Source: a virus. Taken from it: a DNA stretch of 30,797 nt. Positions 6,870 through 15,249 of this stretch are shown here, piece by piece. The notes below the pieces were generated by a model. That model had not been told where the DNA came from. It saw only the letters and a list, made by a program, of their open reading frames with translations, and did no database searches. The position numbers and the translations under genes were made by a program. Where the stretch lies: positions 1-30,797 of IMG/VR virus record IMGVR_UViG_3300030331_003431; one strand, given 5' to 3'. Positions within the stretch are counted from its first letter, which is position 1, and each line of letters opens with the position of its first letter.

Positions 6870-8764
6870 TGCCTTTATTTAAGCTTCAATTTAAACCGGG
6901 AATAAATAAGGAAGTTACGTCTTATAGTAATGAGGGTGGTTGGCGAGATAGTGATAAAATACGTTTCAGATTTGGTGTTCCTGAAAAAATAGGTGGTTGG
7001 ATTAAAGACACGTTAAATACTTTTCTTGGAACATCACGAGCTTTAAAAACGTGGGTTACACTTTCAGGTTTAAAACTATTGGGAGTTGGAACAAATTTAA
7101 AGTATTACATAAACAGAGGGGGTGAATACAAAGATATCACACCTCTTAGAGCTACAATAAACGTTTCAAATAATGGTGTTACAACAGGCTCTGCGGGTTC
7201 TGGAATAGTAACAATACAAACGGCTTCTGCACATGGTGCCGTTCAAAATGATTTTGTAACATTAGCTAGTTTAACGACAACGGATGGAATTACGGCAGCT
7301 CAGTTAAATAAAGAGCATCAAATTATTGATTTAACCAACACTAGTGGAACTATATCTACTACGCATTTTAAAATTGATACAGGTGGATCGGCTACTTCAG
7401 GAAGTACGGCAGGTGGCGGTAGTAGCGGAACAGCGGCTTTTCAAATAAATACAGGATTAGATAGCACTGTTTTTGGTACAGGATGGGGCACGGGAACATG
7501 GGGTAGGGGTACATGGGATTCCGATGGAACGCCAACTCAAAGTGCAATTTTAAGGATATGGTCGCATGATAATTTCGGTGAAGATTTAATTATTAACATT
7601 AGAAATGGAAGCATTTATTATTGGGACACCAGCGCAGATACTTTAGGTAGCTCAAGAGCTACAGAATTAAAAAGTGTCTCTGGAGCAGATTCCACAACAC
7701 CCACTATTGCTACACAAATAATGGTTGATCCTAACGTTCATGTTATTGCTTTTGGTTGTGATGCTGAAACAGCTATAGGAACACAAGATCCCTTGTTAAT
7801 TCGTTTTTCAGATCAAGGCACAGCAACCACTTGGCAGTCTTTAGCGACTAATTCAGCCGGTGATTTGCGGGTAACAAGTGGTTCAGAAATAGTACAAGCT
7901 ATAAAAACTAGGCAACAAATATTAGTTTTTACAGATGTTTCAGTTCACACTTTACAGTTTTTAGGGCCTCCATTTACTTTTGGTTTAAATTTAGTATCTG
8001 AAAACATAACTATTATGGGACCAAACGCAGCAAAAGCTGTTGATGATTTTGTTTTTTGGATGGGTGCAGAAGATTTTTATGCTTATGATGGTCGTGTTCA
8101 AAAACTACCTTGTTCCGTTAAGGCTTTTATTTTTAATGATTTTAACTTAGGTCAAAAAGAAAAAGTTTTTGCGGCATTAAATAGCACTTTTAATGAGGTT
8201 TGGTGGTTTTATCCTACGAGTAGTTCAGAAGAAATTGATAGGTATGTTATATATAATTATGTAGAAAAATCGTGGGCTGTAGGAACTTTAACACGCACAT
8301 CATGGATAGATCGTGGTATTTTTGATTTTCCTTTAGCAACAGATTCTTCAGGTATTTTATATACACATGAAAATGGCCTTAATGATGGTAGCACCACAAC
8401 ACCTTCAGCAATTAGTGCACATATTGAATCAAGTCAAATAGATATTGAGGATGGGGATAATTTTTTATTTTTAGATCGTTTAATTCCAGACATTACTTTT
8501 ACAGGTTCGGAAGATCCTAGTCCAAAAGCTACCTTTACTTTAAAAACACGAAATTTTCCGGGAGGAAATTATTTACAAAGTAACGACAGTGATATTACGC
8601 AATCTGTTGCAGAAACAAGTACTATTGTAGAACAATTTACCGAACAAGCTTTTGTAAGACTAAGGGGTCGAAGTTTTGCTTTAAAAGTTGCCAGTTCACA
8701 AACCGGGGTACAATGGCGATTAGGTTCCTCTAGAGTTCAAATAAGGCCCGATGGAAGAAGATAA
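6869..8764 (+). CDS. Tail nozzle / P22 gp10-like DNA stabilisation protein
   Basis: 631 aa. N-terminus FKPGINKEVTSYSNEGGWRD, then DKIRFRFGVPEKIGGW, is the opening I know from phage nozzle (gp10-type stabilisation) proteins, followed by a beta-propeller-like body with FGTGWGTGTWGRGTW, LRIWSHDNFGEDLI and IMGPNAAKAVDDFVFWMGAE. The end (LFLDRLIPDITFTG, then FVRLRGRSFALKVASS, WRLGSSRVQIRPDGRR) parallels the P22 gp10 C-terminus. In P22 the hexamer closes the portal channel after packaging and carries the tail needle. ATG 6869 is chosen over GTG 6866 because GAGG ends five bases ahead of it. It contains a Gly/Ser-rich loop of unusual length around residues 160-195. Confidence 0.75.
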   Translation: MPLFKLQFKPGINKEVTSYSNEGGWRDSDKIRFRFGVPEKIGGWIKDTLNTFLGTSRALKTWVTLSGLKLLGVGTNLKYYINRGGEYKDITPLRATINVSNNGVTTGSAGSGIVTIQTASAHGAVQNDFVTLASLTTTDGITAAQLNKEHQIIDLTNTSGTISTTHFKIDTGGSATSGSTAGGGSSGTAAFQINTGLDSTVFGTGWGTGTWGRGTWDSDGTPTQSAILRIWSHDNFGEDLIINIRNGSIYYWDTSADTLGSSRATELKSVSGADSTTPTIATQIMVDPNVHVIAFGCDAETAIGTQDPLLIRFSDQGTATTWQSLATNSAGDLRVTSGSEIVQAIKTRQQILVFTDVSVHTLQFLGPPFTFGLNLVSENITIMGPNAAKAVDDFVFWMGAEDFYAYDGRVQKLPCSVKAFIFNDFNLGQKEKVFAALNSTFNEVWWFYPTSSSEEIDRYVIYNYVEKSWAVGTLTRTSWIDRGIFDFPLATDSSGILYTHENGLNDGSTTTPSAISAHIESSQIDIEDGDNFLFLDRLIPDITFTGSEDPSPKATFTLKTRNFPGGNYLQSNDSDITQSVAETSTIVEQFTEQAFVRLRGRSFALKVASSQTGVQWRLGSSRVQIRPDGRR

Positions 8765-9063
8765 TGTCTAGATTTAAAGTTCCTGCACCTTTTTTATCTA
8801 TGCCACCGCAAGAATATCAGTCAACTTATTTTGCAGATTTAGTGCGTAATTTTGCTGTTTTTGTTAATATTTTAAGAAATCCGGGAGAAGAACGTGCAAC
8901 TACCATGACGCTTACTAATTTACCTAGTAGCGATTCCGGTTTAGAAAATGGAGCTTTATTTGAACAAAATGGGTTTGTTTTAATTACAAAGGTTAATACG
9001 CCGCATCCGGCAGGGTTATCTGGAACAGGTGCTGTTGGAACAGTTACCGTGACTACAACGTGA
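8764..9063 (+). CDS. Small structural-operon protein ending in GTGAVGTVTVTTT
   Basis: 99 aa, function unknown. Start in a TAATG overlap with the nozzle gene; GGAAGAAG precedes it. The N-terminal half (RFKVPAPFLSMPPQEYQSTY, then FADLVRNFAVFVNILRNPGE) is aromatic and helical, and the middle (NLPSSDSGLENGALFEQNGF) looks like a beta hairpin. The last 13 residues repeat the beta unit of the 235-aa protein and the end of the 101-aa protein at 1007-1312. Place after the nozzle suggests a tail-tip or needle accessory; that is inference from order only. Confidence 0.7.
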   Translation: MSRFKVPAPFLSMPPQEYQSTYFADLVRNFAVFVNILRNPGEERATTMTLTNLPSSDSGLENGALFEQNGFVLITKVNTPHPAGLSGTGAVGTVTVTTT

Positions 9064-9065
9064 GG

Positions 9066-9093
9066 TTTTGTTATAGTGTTTATAGAATATAAT
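9066..9093 (+). promoter_or_regulatory. Possible internal promoter before the ejection-protein genes
   Basis: This 41-base gap is the widest in the structural operon. It holds a perfect TATAAT (9088-9093) but only a poor -35 (TTTTGT at 16 bp, or TTGTTA at 14 bp). A start from it would give almost no leader before the ATG at 9105, so it is weak evidence. Confidence 0.25.
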
Positions 9094-9104
9094 AGGTGTT
9101 ACGT

Positions 9105-10664
9105 ATGACTCAATTTACACAAAATTCAAGTGGTATATTAGGTTTATCGCAAGTAGCGGATAAATTAGCTGAGTTTGGTAGAAACGAAGATACGTATATC
9201 GTACATGCTTCGGAAGGTGAAACAGTAATTCCAGCAGAAGTTTTTAAAAATAATCCAAATTTAAAACAAAATTTATTTCGTCAAATGGAATCTATAGGTT
9301 TAGATCCTAATAGATATGTAGTAGGGAATCAATTAAATAGTATTAACCCTGTAACAGGACAACCAGAGTTTTTTTTAAAAAAAATATTTTCAGGTGTAAA
9401 AAAAGTAATAAAAAAAGTGGCTCCTACTGTTTTACCCGTAGCGCTTAGTTTAGTTCCCGGTTTAGGACCTATATATGGTGGCGCTTTAGGTACTGGTGTT
9501 GGTACATTATTAAGTGGCGGCAGTGCTAAAGATGCTTTAAAAAATTCTTTAATTGCAGGGGGTATAGGCGGTTTATTTTCAGGTTTACGCGGTGGTTTTA
9601 GAAAAGTGCCGGGTCAAGATTTTATGTCAGGTTTTGAGCAAGGCATTAGTCAAGATTTAATGCGGCCATTTAATGTTGCTCGTGGTTTAAGTGCGGTGCC
9701 TTTACAACAAGGTTCATTAAGAACTACTGAAAGTCAAACAGAAGCTTTAGCAAACGCAGGTGACGCTGCAACTATTTCGGGGCCTGCACTTGAAACAAAT
9801 CAACTCAACCCGGATATTTTAAAACTTGACTTCGAGTCCCAAAAATTCCCGCAGTTTGATCGTGTAAATGTTCAAGGTGGAGAATTACCTTTTAGGTTTA
9901 CTACTCCAGAACAACCTGTAATTGCATCTAATATAGATCTTGATTTAAGTGCACCTGTAGTTTCTGGACAATCTTCAAATTTACCTGTAGGTTCTGGACA
10001 ATCTTCAAGTGCATCGCAGGGTAAGTTTGATCGTGCTAAAGATATTTTGTTTAGGGGTGGGAGAAGCGAGCAAGACATTGTTACGCAAAAAATTAAAGCG
10101 GGTGACGATGCTTTTAATCGAGTTAAACAAGATGTTTTTGCAAGAACTGGTGATGAAAAACTAGCAAACGCCCGTGCTCTGCAAGCTTCTGATCTAGCAC
10201 AAAAAAGCGTTGAGCCGGGTTTATTTCAACGTTTTGGACCTAGTGCAGCGATAGCAACAGGAATAGCGGGTTTAGCGGGAGCCTTTGATACGCCTGAAGA
10301 ACCCGAACAAGCTAATTTTTTTGAACAAAGATATGGTCCAACTGGAACGGTTTCTTCAAATGTAGATCAATTTAGATTTGCAACACCTATACAATATAGG
10401 CCCACTGATTTAATTAGTGATTCTATTTCAATTCCATCAAGATTTGCCGCAAACGGTGGGGAAATAAATGGTCAATATTTTCCGCGTAAAGTTGGTGCTA
10501 TATATGGTCCGGGAACTGAAACTTCTGATGATGTTCCAGCTATGTTATCTAATGGGGAATTTGTTATGACGGCTAAAGCCGTTCGTGGTGCAGGTGACGG
10601 TAGTCGTAAAGAAGGTATGAAAAACATGTATAATATGATGCGTAATTTTGAAGGAGCTGCGTAA
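9105..10664 (+). CDS. Putative internal virion / DNA ejection protein with GE-V-P motifs
   Basis: 519 aa. Conserved-looking N-terminus (EDTYIVHASEGETVIPAEVF, then NLKQNLFRQMESIGLDPNRY) is followed by a basic stretch and a Gly/Ala/Leu hydrophobic region (residues about 90-160, VLPVALSLVPGLGPIYGGAL and a second segment), likely membrane-active. A low-complexity middle comes next. The C-terminal motif YGPGTETSDDVPAMLSNGEF, then VMTAKAVRGAG, is one I know from many marine phage virion proteins. A hydrophobic region inside a helical protein, directly before other Ala-rich proteins, fits an ejected protein that enters the envelope. ATG 9105 is preferred over GTG 9096 because TAGG sits eight bases ahead of it. 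Confidence 0.6.
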   Translation: MTQFTQNSSGILGLSQVADKLAEFGRNEDTYIVHASEGETVIPAEVFKNNPNLKQNLFRQMESIGLDPNRYVVGNQLNSINPVTGQPEFFLKKIFSGVKKVIKKVAPTVLPVALSLVPGLGPIYGGALGTGVGTLLSGGSAKDALKNSLIAGGIGGLFSGLRGGFRKVPGQDFMSGFEQGISQDLMRPFNVARGLSAVPLQQGSLRTTESQTEALANAGDAATISGPALETNQLNPDILKLDFESQKFPQFDRVNVQGGELPFRFTTPEQPVIASNIDLDLSAPVVSGQSSNLPVGSGQSSSASQGKFDRAKDILFRGGRSEQDIVTQKIKAGDDAFNRVKQDVFARTGDEKLANARALQASDLAQKSVEPGLFQRFGPSAAIATGIAGLAGAFDTPEEPEQANFFEQRYGPTGTVSSNVDQFRFATPIQYRPTDLISDSISIPSRFAANGGEINGQYFPRKVGAIYGPGTETSDDVPAMLSNGEFVMTAKAVRGAGDGSRKEGMKNMYNMMRNFEGAA

Positions 10665-10669
10665 GTTTT

Positions 10670-11626
10670 ATGGTTAATGAAACAGTTACACAAATCACGG
10701 CTGAATCTCCAGAAATGGAGGCTAGAAGACTTGCTCTTTTAGATGACGTAAAAGCTGAAATAGATCGAAAATTAGGCTTAACAGCGCCTCAGTATCAAGT
10801 TGCTGGGTTAACTCCCAATCAAATTCAAGCAATGAGGGTTGCGGGGGAAGGTATAGGTTCTTTTGAACCGTTTATACAAGGCGGCGTACAAGCGGTTAGA
10901 AGAGGTACGGACGCTATAGATGATGCTGGAATGGAAGCTTTTTCAAAAGCTTCTGGTTTAGTAGATCCGTCAGCTATTTCGCAATTTTTTAACCCTTTTG
11001 AACAGCAGGTAGTAGATCAAACTCTTGCAGATTTAGCTAGGCAAAGTCAAATTCAAGGTGTTCAAAATAGAGCTAGAGCGGCTGGTTCCGGTGCGTTTGG
11101 TGGAGCTAGAATGGGCGTAGAGGAAGCGGAGAGAGCAGGTCGTTTGTTTGATGCTTCCGCCCGTGCAGCAGGTGAGTTAAGACAACAAGGTTACACACAG
11201 GCAGCACAATTAGCGCAAAATGCAGCACAATTACAAGGAATGATTGGTTCTGGAATAGGTTCTTTAGGGTCATCTTTAGGTGATTTAGGGGTTAAACAGG
11301 CGGGCATAGGGGAACTAACTTCACAACTTAGCACTAGAGATTTAACTAATTTATTAGCTACCGGTGCTACGCAACAAGAACAGGCACAAAAAGAATTAGA
11401 AGCTAAACGTTTAACCGACACCCAAAATTTTTATCAACCTTTAAATTTATTCGGAACATACAGTGATATATTGTCTAAAACACCTTCTGCAATGCAAACA
11501 GTATCTTCTGGAACGGCCCCTAACACGCCTTGGTGGCAAACTTTATTAGGAGCGGGCACGGCTGCGGGAGCAACGGTTGCAGGTTTAAATCAACTTCAAG
11601 GTGGATCTACCGGAGGTATATTATAG
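10670..11626 (+). CDS. Putative DNA ejection / internal virion protein (Ala/Gln-rich)
   Basis: 318 aa. Mostly helical and rich in Ala, Gln and Gly; the core RARAAGSGAFGGARMGVEEA, then ERAGRLFDASARAAGELRQQ and GYTQAAQLAQNAAQLQG, is a block I recognise from podophage ejection-type proteins (functionally like P22 gp7 or T7 gp14). The end is hydrophobic (WWQTLLGAGTAAGATVAGLN). GGAG lies about 13 bases before the ATG, inside the previous gene. It overlaps the next gene by one base. No enzymatic motif is visible. The function is inferred from composition and position. Confidence 0.6.
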   Translation: MVNETVTQITAESPEMEARRLALLDDVKAEIDRKLGLTAPQYQVAGLTPNQIQAMRVAGEGIGSFEPFIQGGVQAVRRGTDAIDDAGMEAFSKASGLVDPSAISQFFNPFEQQVVDQTLADLARQSQIQGVQNRARAAGSGAFGGARMGVEEAERAGRLFDASARAAGELRQQGYTQAAQLAQNAAQLQGMIGSGIGSLGSSLGDLGVKQAGIGELTSQLSTRDLTNLLATGATQQEQAQKELEAKRLTDTQNFYQPLNLFGTYSDILSKTPSAMQTVSSGTAPNTPWWQTLLGAGTAAGATVAGLNQLQGGSTGGIL

Positions 11627-12687
11627 TGGATTTTGTTTTAAACAGACCTTTATTTAAACAAGGTTTTCAAGAAGGCGGCGAAGTTGAAAAAAATGTTTCG
11701 CCCAATATTTTGAGCAACTTAAATGAACGTGAAAAAGAAATAGTTGCAACGTTATTTTTGCAGGGTTTTTCTTTAGAAGATGCTGTTAAACAAGTTGAAG
11801 AAATGAAGTTTGAAAAACGTAAAGAAGATGTTGGAAGTGCCCCACTTGCTGGAGCAGCAATAGGAACGGGAATAGCTGCTTTAGATGCTCAAAAAAGTGG
11901 CTTATTTGATAAAATTAAATCTAGCGAAAGTGCTCAAAAATTAGGGCGTTTTGGAAAAAATTTAGGTAGATTTGCTTTTAGTCCACAAGGTGCTTTAGCT
12001 GCTATAGGCGTAGGAATGTTAACAGGTGAATCTGACTCAGACATTTTAAGAAAGGTTTTAGAAGAAAAACAAATGGATGAATTTTTTACAAATAGGGACA
12101 GTGTTTCTAAATATATGCCACGTTCAGACTCTATAAGTTCTAAAGAAGTTGATATACCTGCTGTTCTTAATCCTAGAAAATTTAATCAAGGGGGCTTGGT
12201 AGAACCTTCAACGTTGGGTATAGGTAGTATGCAAGAACAAGGTGGTATACCTTCTAATTTATTAACCGATGTACAAAGGGATTCGGCTAATGAAATGGAA
12301 AAAGTGGGCACAGAGTATGTCGGTGAAGTATTATCGTCTATTGAAGGCGCTGAAGAACCTGTGGAAATGATTAACGCTATACGCGGTAATGAAAGACCTA
12401 TTGAGGAAAGATATCGCGAATTAGCTAGTATCGTGGGTCCTGAAGATGCAGCCGCGACTCCCGAAACAGTTTTAACTTTGGTTCAACCTACACTTATGAT
12501 GACAGAACAGGGTGCTATAGATAGTGGTATTGGTCAAATGGTACGAGAATTAACGGAAGGTGCTGAAATGATAGGGGAAGCAGGTGAGCCTACAGACATG
12601 GGTATGGGTATGGGCAATTTAATGATGCAGGGAGCCGAGCAACCAGCTATGTTATCTTCCGTACAAAATTATGGAGTAGACTTGTAA
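11626..12687 (+). CDS. Putative virion protein with GGxV motifs, GTG start
   Basis: 353 aa. GTG 11626 is chosen because GGAGG at 11612-11616 lies nine bases ahead; the reading frame is open further upstream but that part overlaps the previous gene and has no ribosome site. N-terminus NRPLFKQGFQEGGEV, and the later RKFNQGGLVEP, are copies of a PLF-QGG motif. A Gly/Ala hydrophobic stretch (APLAGAAIGTGIAALDA) and a conserved-looking block (ERYRELASIVGPEDAAATPE, then TVLTLVQPTLMM) follow. The Met/Gly-rich end reads DMGMGMGNLMMQG. I do not know its function; it belongs to the internal-protein gene block and is coupled to the next gene by TAATG. Confidence 0.6.
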   Translation: MDFVLNRPLFKQGFQEGGEVEKNVSPNILSNLNEREKEIVATLFLQGFSLEDAVKQVEEMKFEKRKEDVGSAPLAGAAIGTGIAALDAQKSGLFDKIKSSESAQKLGRFGKNLGRFAFSPQGALAAIGVGMLTGESDSDILRKVLEEKQMDEFFTNRDSVSKYMPRSDSISSKEVDIPAVLNPRKFNQGGLVEPSTLGIGSMQEQGGIPSNLLTDVQRDSANEMEKVGTEYVGEVLSSIEGAEEPVEMINAIRGNERPIEERYRELASIVGPEDAAATPETVLTLVQPTLMMTEQGAIDSGIGQMVRELTEGAEMIGEAGEPTDMGMGMGNLMMQGAEQPAMLSSVQNYGVDL

Positions 12688-14534
12688 TGAGGGAATATTT
12701 TGGACTTGGAAGTTTTTTTGGGCTGGATCCAACCGACCGAGATGATGTTACGAGGTTGGAAACAAAGCAACTCGATAGAGCTAGGAAAAGGCTTGGCGAA
12801 GACCCTTTAAACGTGCCAAAAAATTTAGGCTTAAATGTTGGCATTGAAACAAAAAAAATAAATGAAACGGACCTAGGAAATATTTTTAGGAATGCAAATC
12901 CAAATATAAATATGGGAACTTCTATAAAGCAATTAAACCCAGCATCTGTAAGACCCATTGAATCGTCTGTTTTAAATGCAGCTGAAGATACGTTTTCTAT
13001 TAAACCTATTCAAGTTGATTCTAAAGGACCGGTACGTTTTAAAGGGGATGCTGTAGGCATGTTAGATAGAGATTACGCAAAGGAAGGTGCGTTACGTGAA
13101 TCTTTAGCACAAAGACGTGATTTATATAGAGATATATTAGGCCCTACAGAAAGTCAAAAAGGTTTTCAAAAAGCACAAAACTATTTTGATATTGCCGCAG
13201 CAGCGGCTAATTTTGCGGCGGGGCGTGATGCAAGCGGTAAAGATGTGCGTGACTTGTCTCCCGCAGCCCAAGCGGCGGCAGCATTTTCAGGAGTTCCTCA
13301 ACGTATAAGCGAACGTTTAGAAGAAGAACGTAAAGCACAACGGACTATAGATTTAGCGGCTTTAGAGGCGGCAGAAAAAGAAGAAACGGCTCGAAGAAGC
13401 CAAACAGGGCGTGAAAGGATAACGGCTGCTGGCATACAAACGCAAGAAGATTTAGCCCAATTTATACGTAATTTTGAACGCGAAGAGAACGAGTCTTTTA
13501 GGGGTTTTAAAGCTAGATTGCAAGCTCAGACTAACGCATTAAACCAATCTTTAAAGAACACAGATATCAAAGCAAATTTACAAAGACTAGGTTACGTTGC
13601 AGAACTTGAAAGGGTGGCACAAAATAACCTTTTCAATTTAAAACGGATAAGTGAAGCAGAAAGAGCCGCAAACAAATTTAAGATTGATATGACTACAAAA
13701 GCAGCAGAAGCAGAAGTAGAGGGAGCATTATTTAATGTTAGACAAGAAAATGAAAATAATAGGTTGGAAGCTGCTCAAAAATTGCGAAACAAACTTGCAG
13801 GAGACCAGTTACGACTTAAATATGGTTTGGCTAATCAGGAATTTAAAAATATAAATGAGGAAAACTATAATAATCTTTTGGATAATGCTTCTCAAAGAAT
13901 ATTTGATGAAGAAAAATTAAAAAACTTTTTAGAAGATAAGGAAAAAGAAAGAGCTAGCGCTGCACGTTTAGCTGAACTTGAGTTTGAAAACGAATTTAAC
14001 TTATTTAAATTAGGTGAAGAAAATAAAAATGAAAGACAAAGACTACGCTTAGAACTTGAAAAATCTTTGGGTGAGGACAAACTAAATATGTTTGACAAAA
14101 ACCTCAAACAAGCTATATCTGAATTTGAAAAAGATTTTGGATTAAGAAAGAATTTAAACAAGATTAAAGAAGATGAGTTAGATCTTAAAAGATTAGAAAT
14201 TTTAATGGGTTTTACTAAAAAAGATCAGTTTTTTGAGGGTACTGGTCCAGAGGCAGTTTATGGCAATGTTGTAACCGATTCTGAGTTGTTAAATCGGTAT
14301 GCACAGGGTAAGACAAGCGCTAGTGAAAATAGTTTAGTAGAACTTACTACGAAATATTATATAACACCACAACTAACCAGAGATGAAAATCAAAATGTTG
14401 TAGAAAGACCGGGTTATTTACCAACTTCGTTAAGAGAGGCTCGTGAAAAACGTGAACAAAAAAACTTTCCTATCCCTTCTTTAAATAAAGAATTTGGATT
14501 AAACAACAATGGTGACGGACCATTAACACAATAA
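12687..14534 (+). CDS. Long coiled-coil internal virion protein candidate
   Basis: 615 aa. A short head (YFGLGSFFGLDPTDRDDVTR) is followed by an Ala-rich segment (FDIAAAAANFAAGRDASGKD, then LSPAAQAAAAFSG) and by some 250 residues of Glu/Lys/Arg/Leu-rich heptads (about 210-500), with several EEERKAQR- and ENKNERQRLRLELEK-type stretches. Such long charged helices occur in the ejection proteins that build the trans-envelope channel of short-tailed phages. No catalytic motif, such as a transglycosylase Glu box, was recognised. The start overlaps the preceding stop; GGAG is ten bases upstream. Confidence 0.6.
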   Translation: MREYFGLGSFFGLDPTDRDDVTRLETKQLDRARKRLGEDPLNVPKNLGLNVGIETKKINETDLGNIFRNANPNINMGTSIKQLNPASVRPIESSVLNAAEDTFSIKPIQVDSKGPVRFKGDAVGMLDRDYAKEGALRESLAQRRDLYRDILGPTESQKGFQKAQNYFDIAAAAANFAAGRDASGKDVRDLSPAAQAAAAFSGVPQRISERLEEERKAQRTIDLAALEAAEKEETARRSQTGRERITAAGIQTQEDLAQFIRNFEREENESFRGFKARLQAQTNALNQSLKNTDIKANLQRLGYVAELERVAQNNLFNLKRISEAERAANKFKIDMTTKAAEAEVEGALFNVRQENENNRLEAAQKLRNKLAGDQLRLKYGLANQEFKNINEENYNNLLDNASQRIFDEEKLKNFLEDKEKERASAARLAELEFENEFNLFKLGEENKNERQRLRLELEKSLGEDKLNMFDKNLKQAISEFEKDFGLRKNLNKIKEDELDLKRLEILMGFTKKDQFFEGTGPEAVYGNVVTDSELLNRYAQGKTSASENSLVELTTKYYITPQLTRDENQNVVERPGYLPTSLREAREKREQKNFPIPSLNKEFGLNNNGDGPLTQ

Positions 14535-14546
14535 AACAATTAAATT

Positions 14547-15245
14547 ATGCAAAAACCAAACATAACCATCGAACAATTTGTTGCACAAAACCCACGTTAC
14601 AAAAAACGTGACAAGGATGAGTTGGCTCGTAAAATATATGAAGATGTGTATTCTGATATGCCTTATGACGAATATTTAAGCATTGTTTTACCGGAACAAA
14701 AAGAAAAAAATAAACCTCAAGTTTTTGCAGATTTACCTCCCGGTACAGATTTAACGGCTGGAACTAGTATTTTTAACCCTATAGCAACCCCTGTAAGAGG
14801 ACTTGCAAATATTGCTACGGATTTAGGTGTTGAATCTTCAAAAGATATATTAAAAGAAAAAGAAGCCGTGGGTAGAAAAATTAAAGCTTTAAATACCTTA
14901 ACAACTGTTACATTATTAGACAGCATATCTGTTCGAGAAAATCAAACGCTTCTTAACATGTTAAGAGATTTAGAAATACCTGTTTTTGCTACAGATTCGC
15001 GTGTTTTATCTCAGTTAGAAGCAACGGAATCAACGATTGACTTTATGGAAAATATTATAGAAAAAAATCTTGAATCGGCTAATTTAAGCGCATCAGATAA
15101 ATCTAATGAACGTGTGCAGTTAAATCGTATTAAGTCTTTAAGGTCTGAATATAAACCTTTGTTAGAAGCATATAGAAGAAAATTAAAAAAAGAATTACCT
15201 CCACAAAATACAGGTGAAGATCCTTTAGACGCTTTTTTTGAGTAA
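14547..15245 (+). CDS. Unknown helical protein of the internal-protein block
   Basis: 232 aa, not recognised. The N-terminus (FVAQNPRYKKRDKDELARKI, then YEDVYSDMPYDEYLSIVLP) reads like a small helical docking domain; a Pro-rich turn (FADLPPGTDLTAGTSIFNPI) follows, then two long helices (residues about 80-225). No ribosome site is seen before the ATG; the 12-base gap is AT-only apart from one C. It sits between the coiled-coil protein and the largest protein of the window, so a minor virion or assembly role is likely. Confidence 0.55.
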   Translation: MQKPNITIEQFVAQNPRYKKRDKDELARKIYEDVYSDMPYDEYLSIVLPEQKEKNKPQVFADLPPGTDLTAGTSIFNPIATPVRGLANIATDLGVESSKDILKEKEAVGRKIKALNTLTTVTLLDSISVRENQTLLNMLRDLEIPVFATDSRVLSQLEATESTIDFMENIIEKNLESANLSASDKSNERVQLNRIKSLRSEYKPLLEAYRRKLKKELPPQNTGEDPLDAFFE

Positions 15246-15249
15246 AAAT

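Noticed and set aside
11530-11625. Upstream extension of the 353-aa gene
   Set aside because: It overlaps the previous gene in another frame and lacks a ribosome site; the GTG at 11626 has GGAGG at good spacing.
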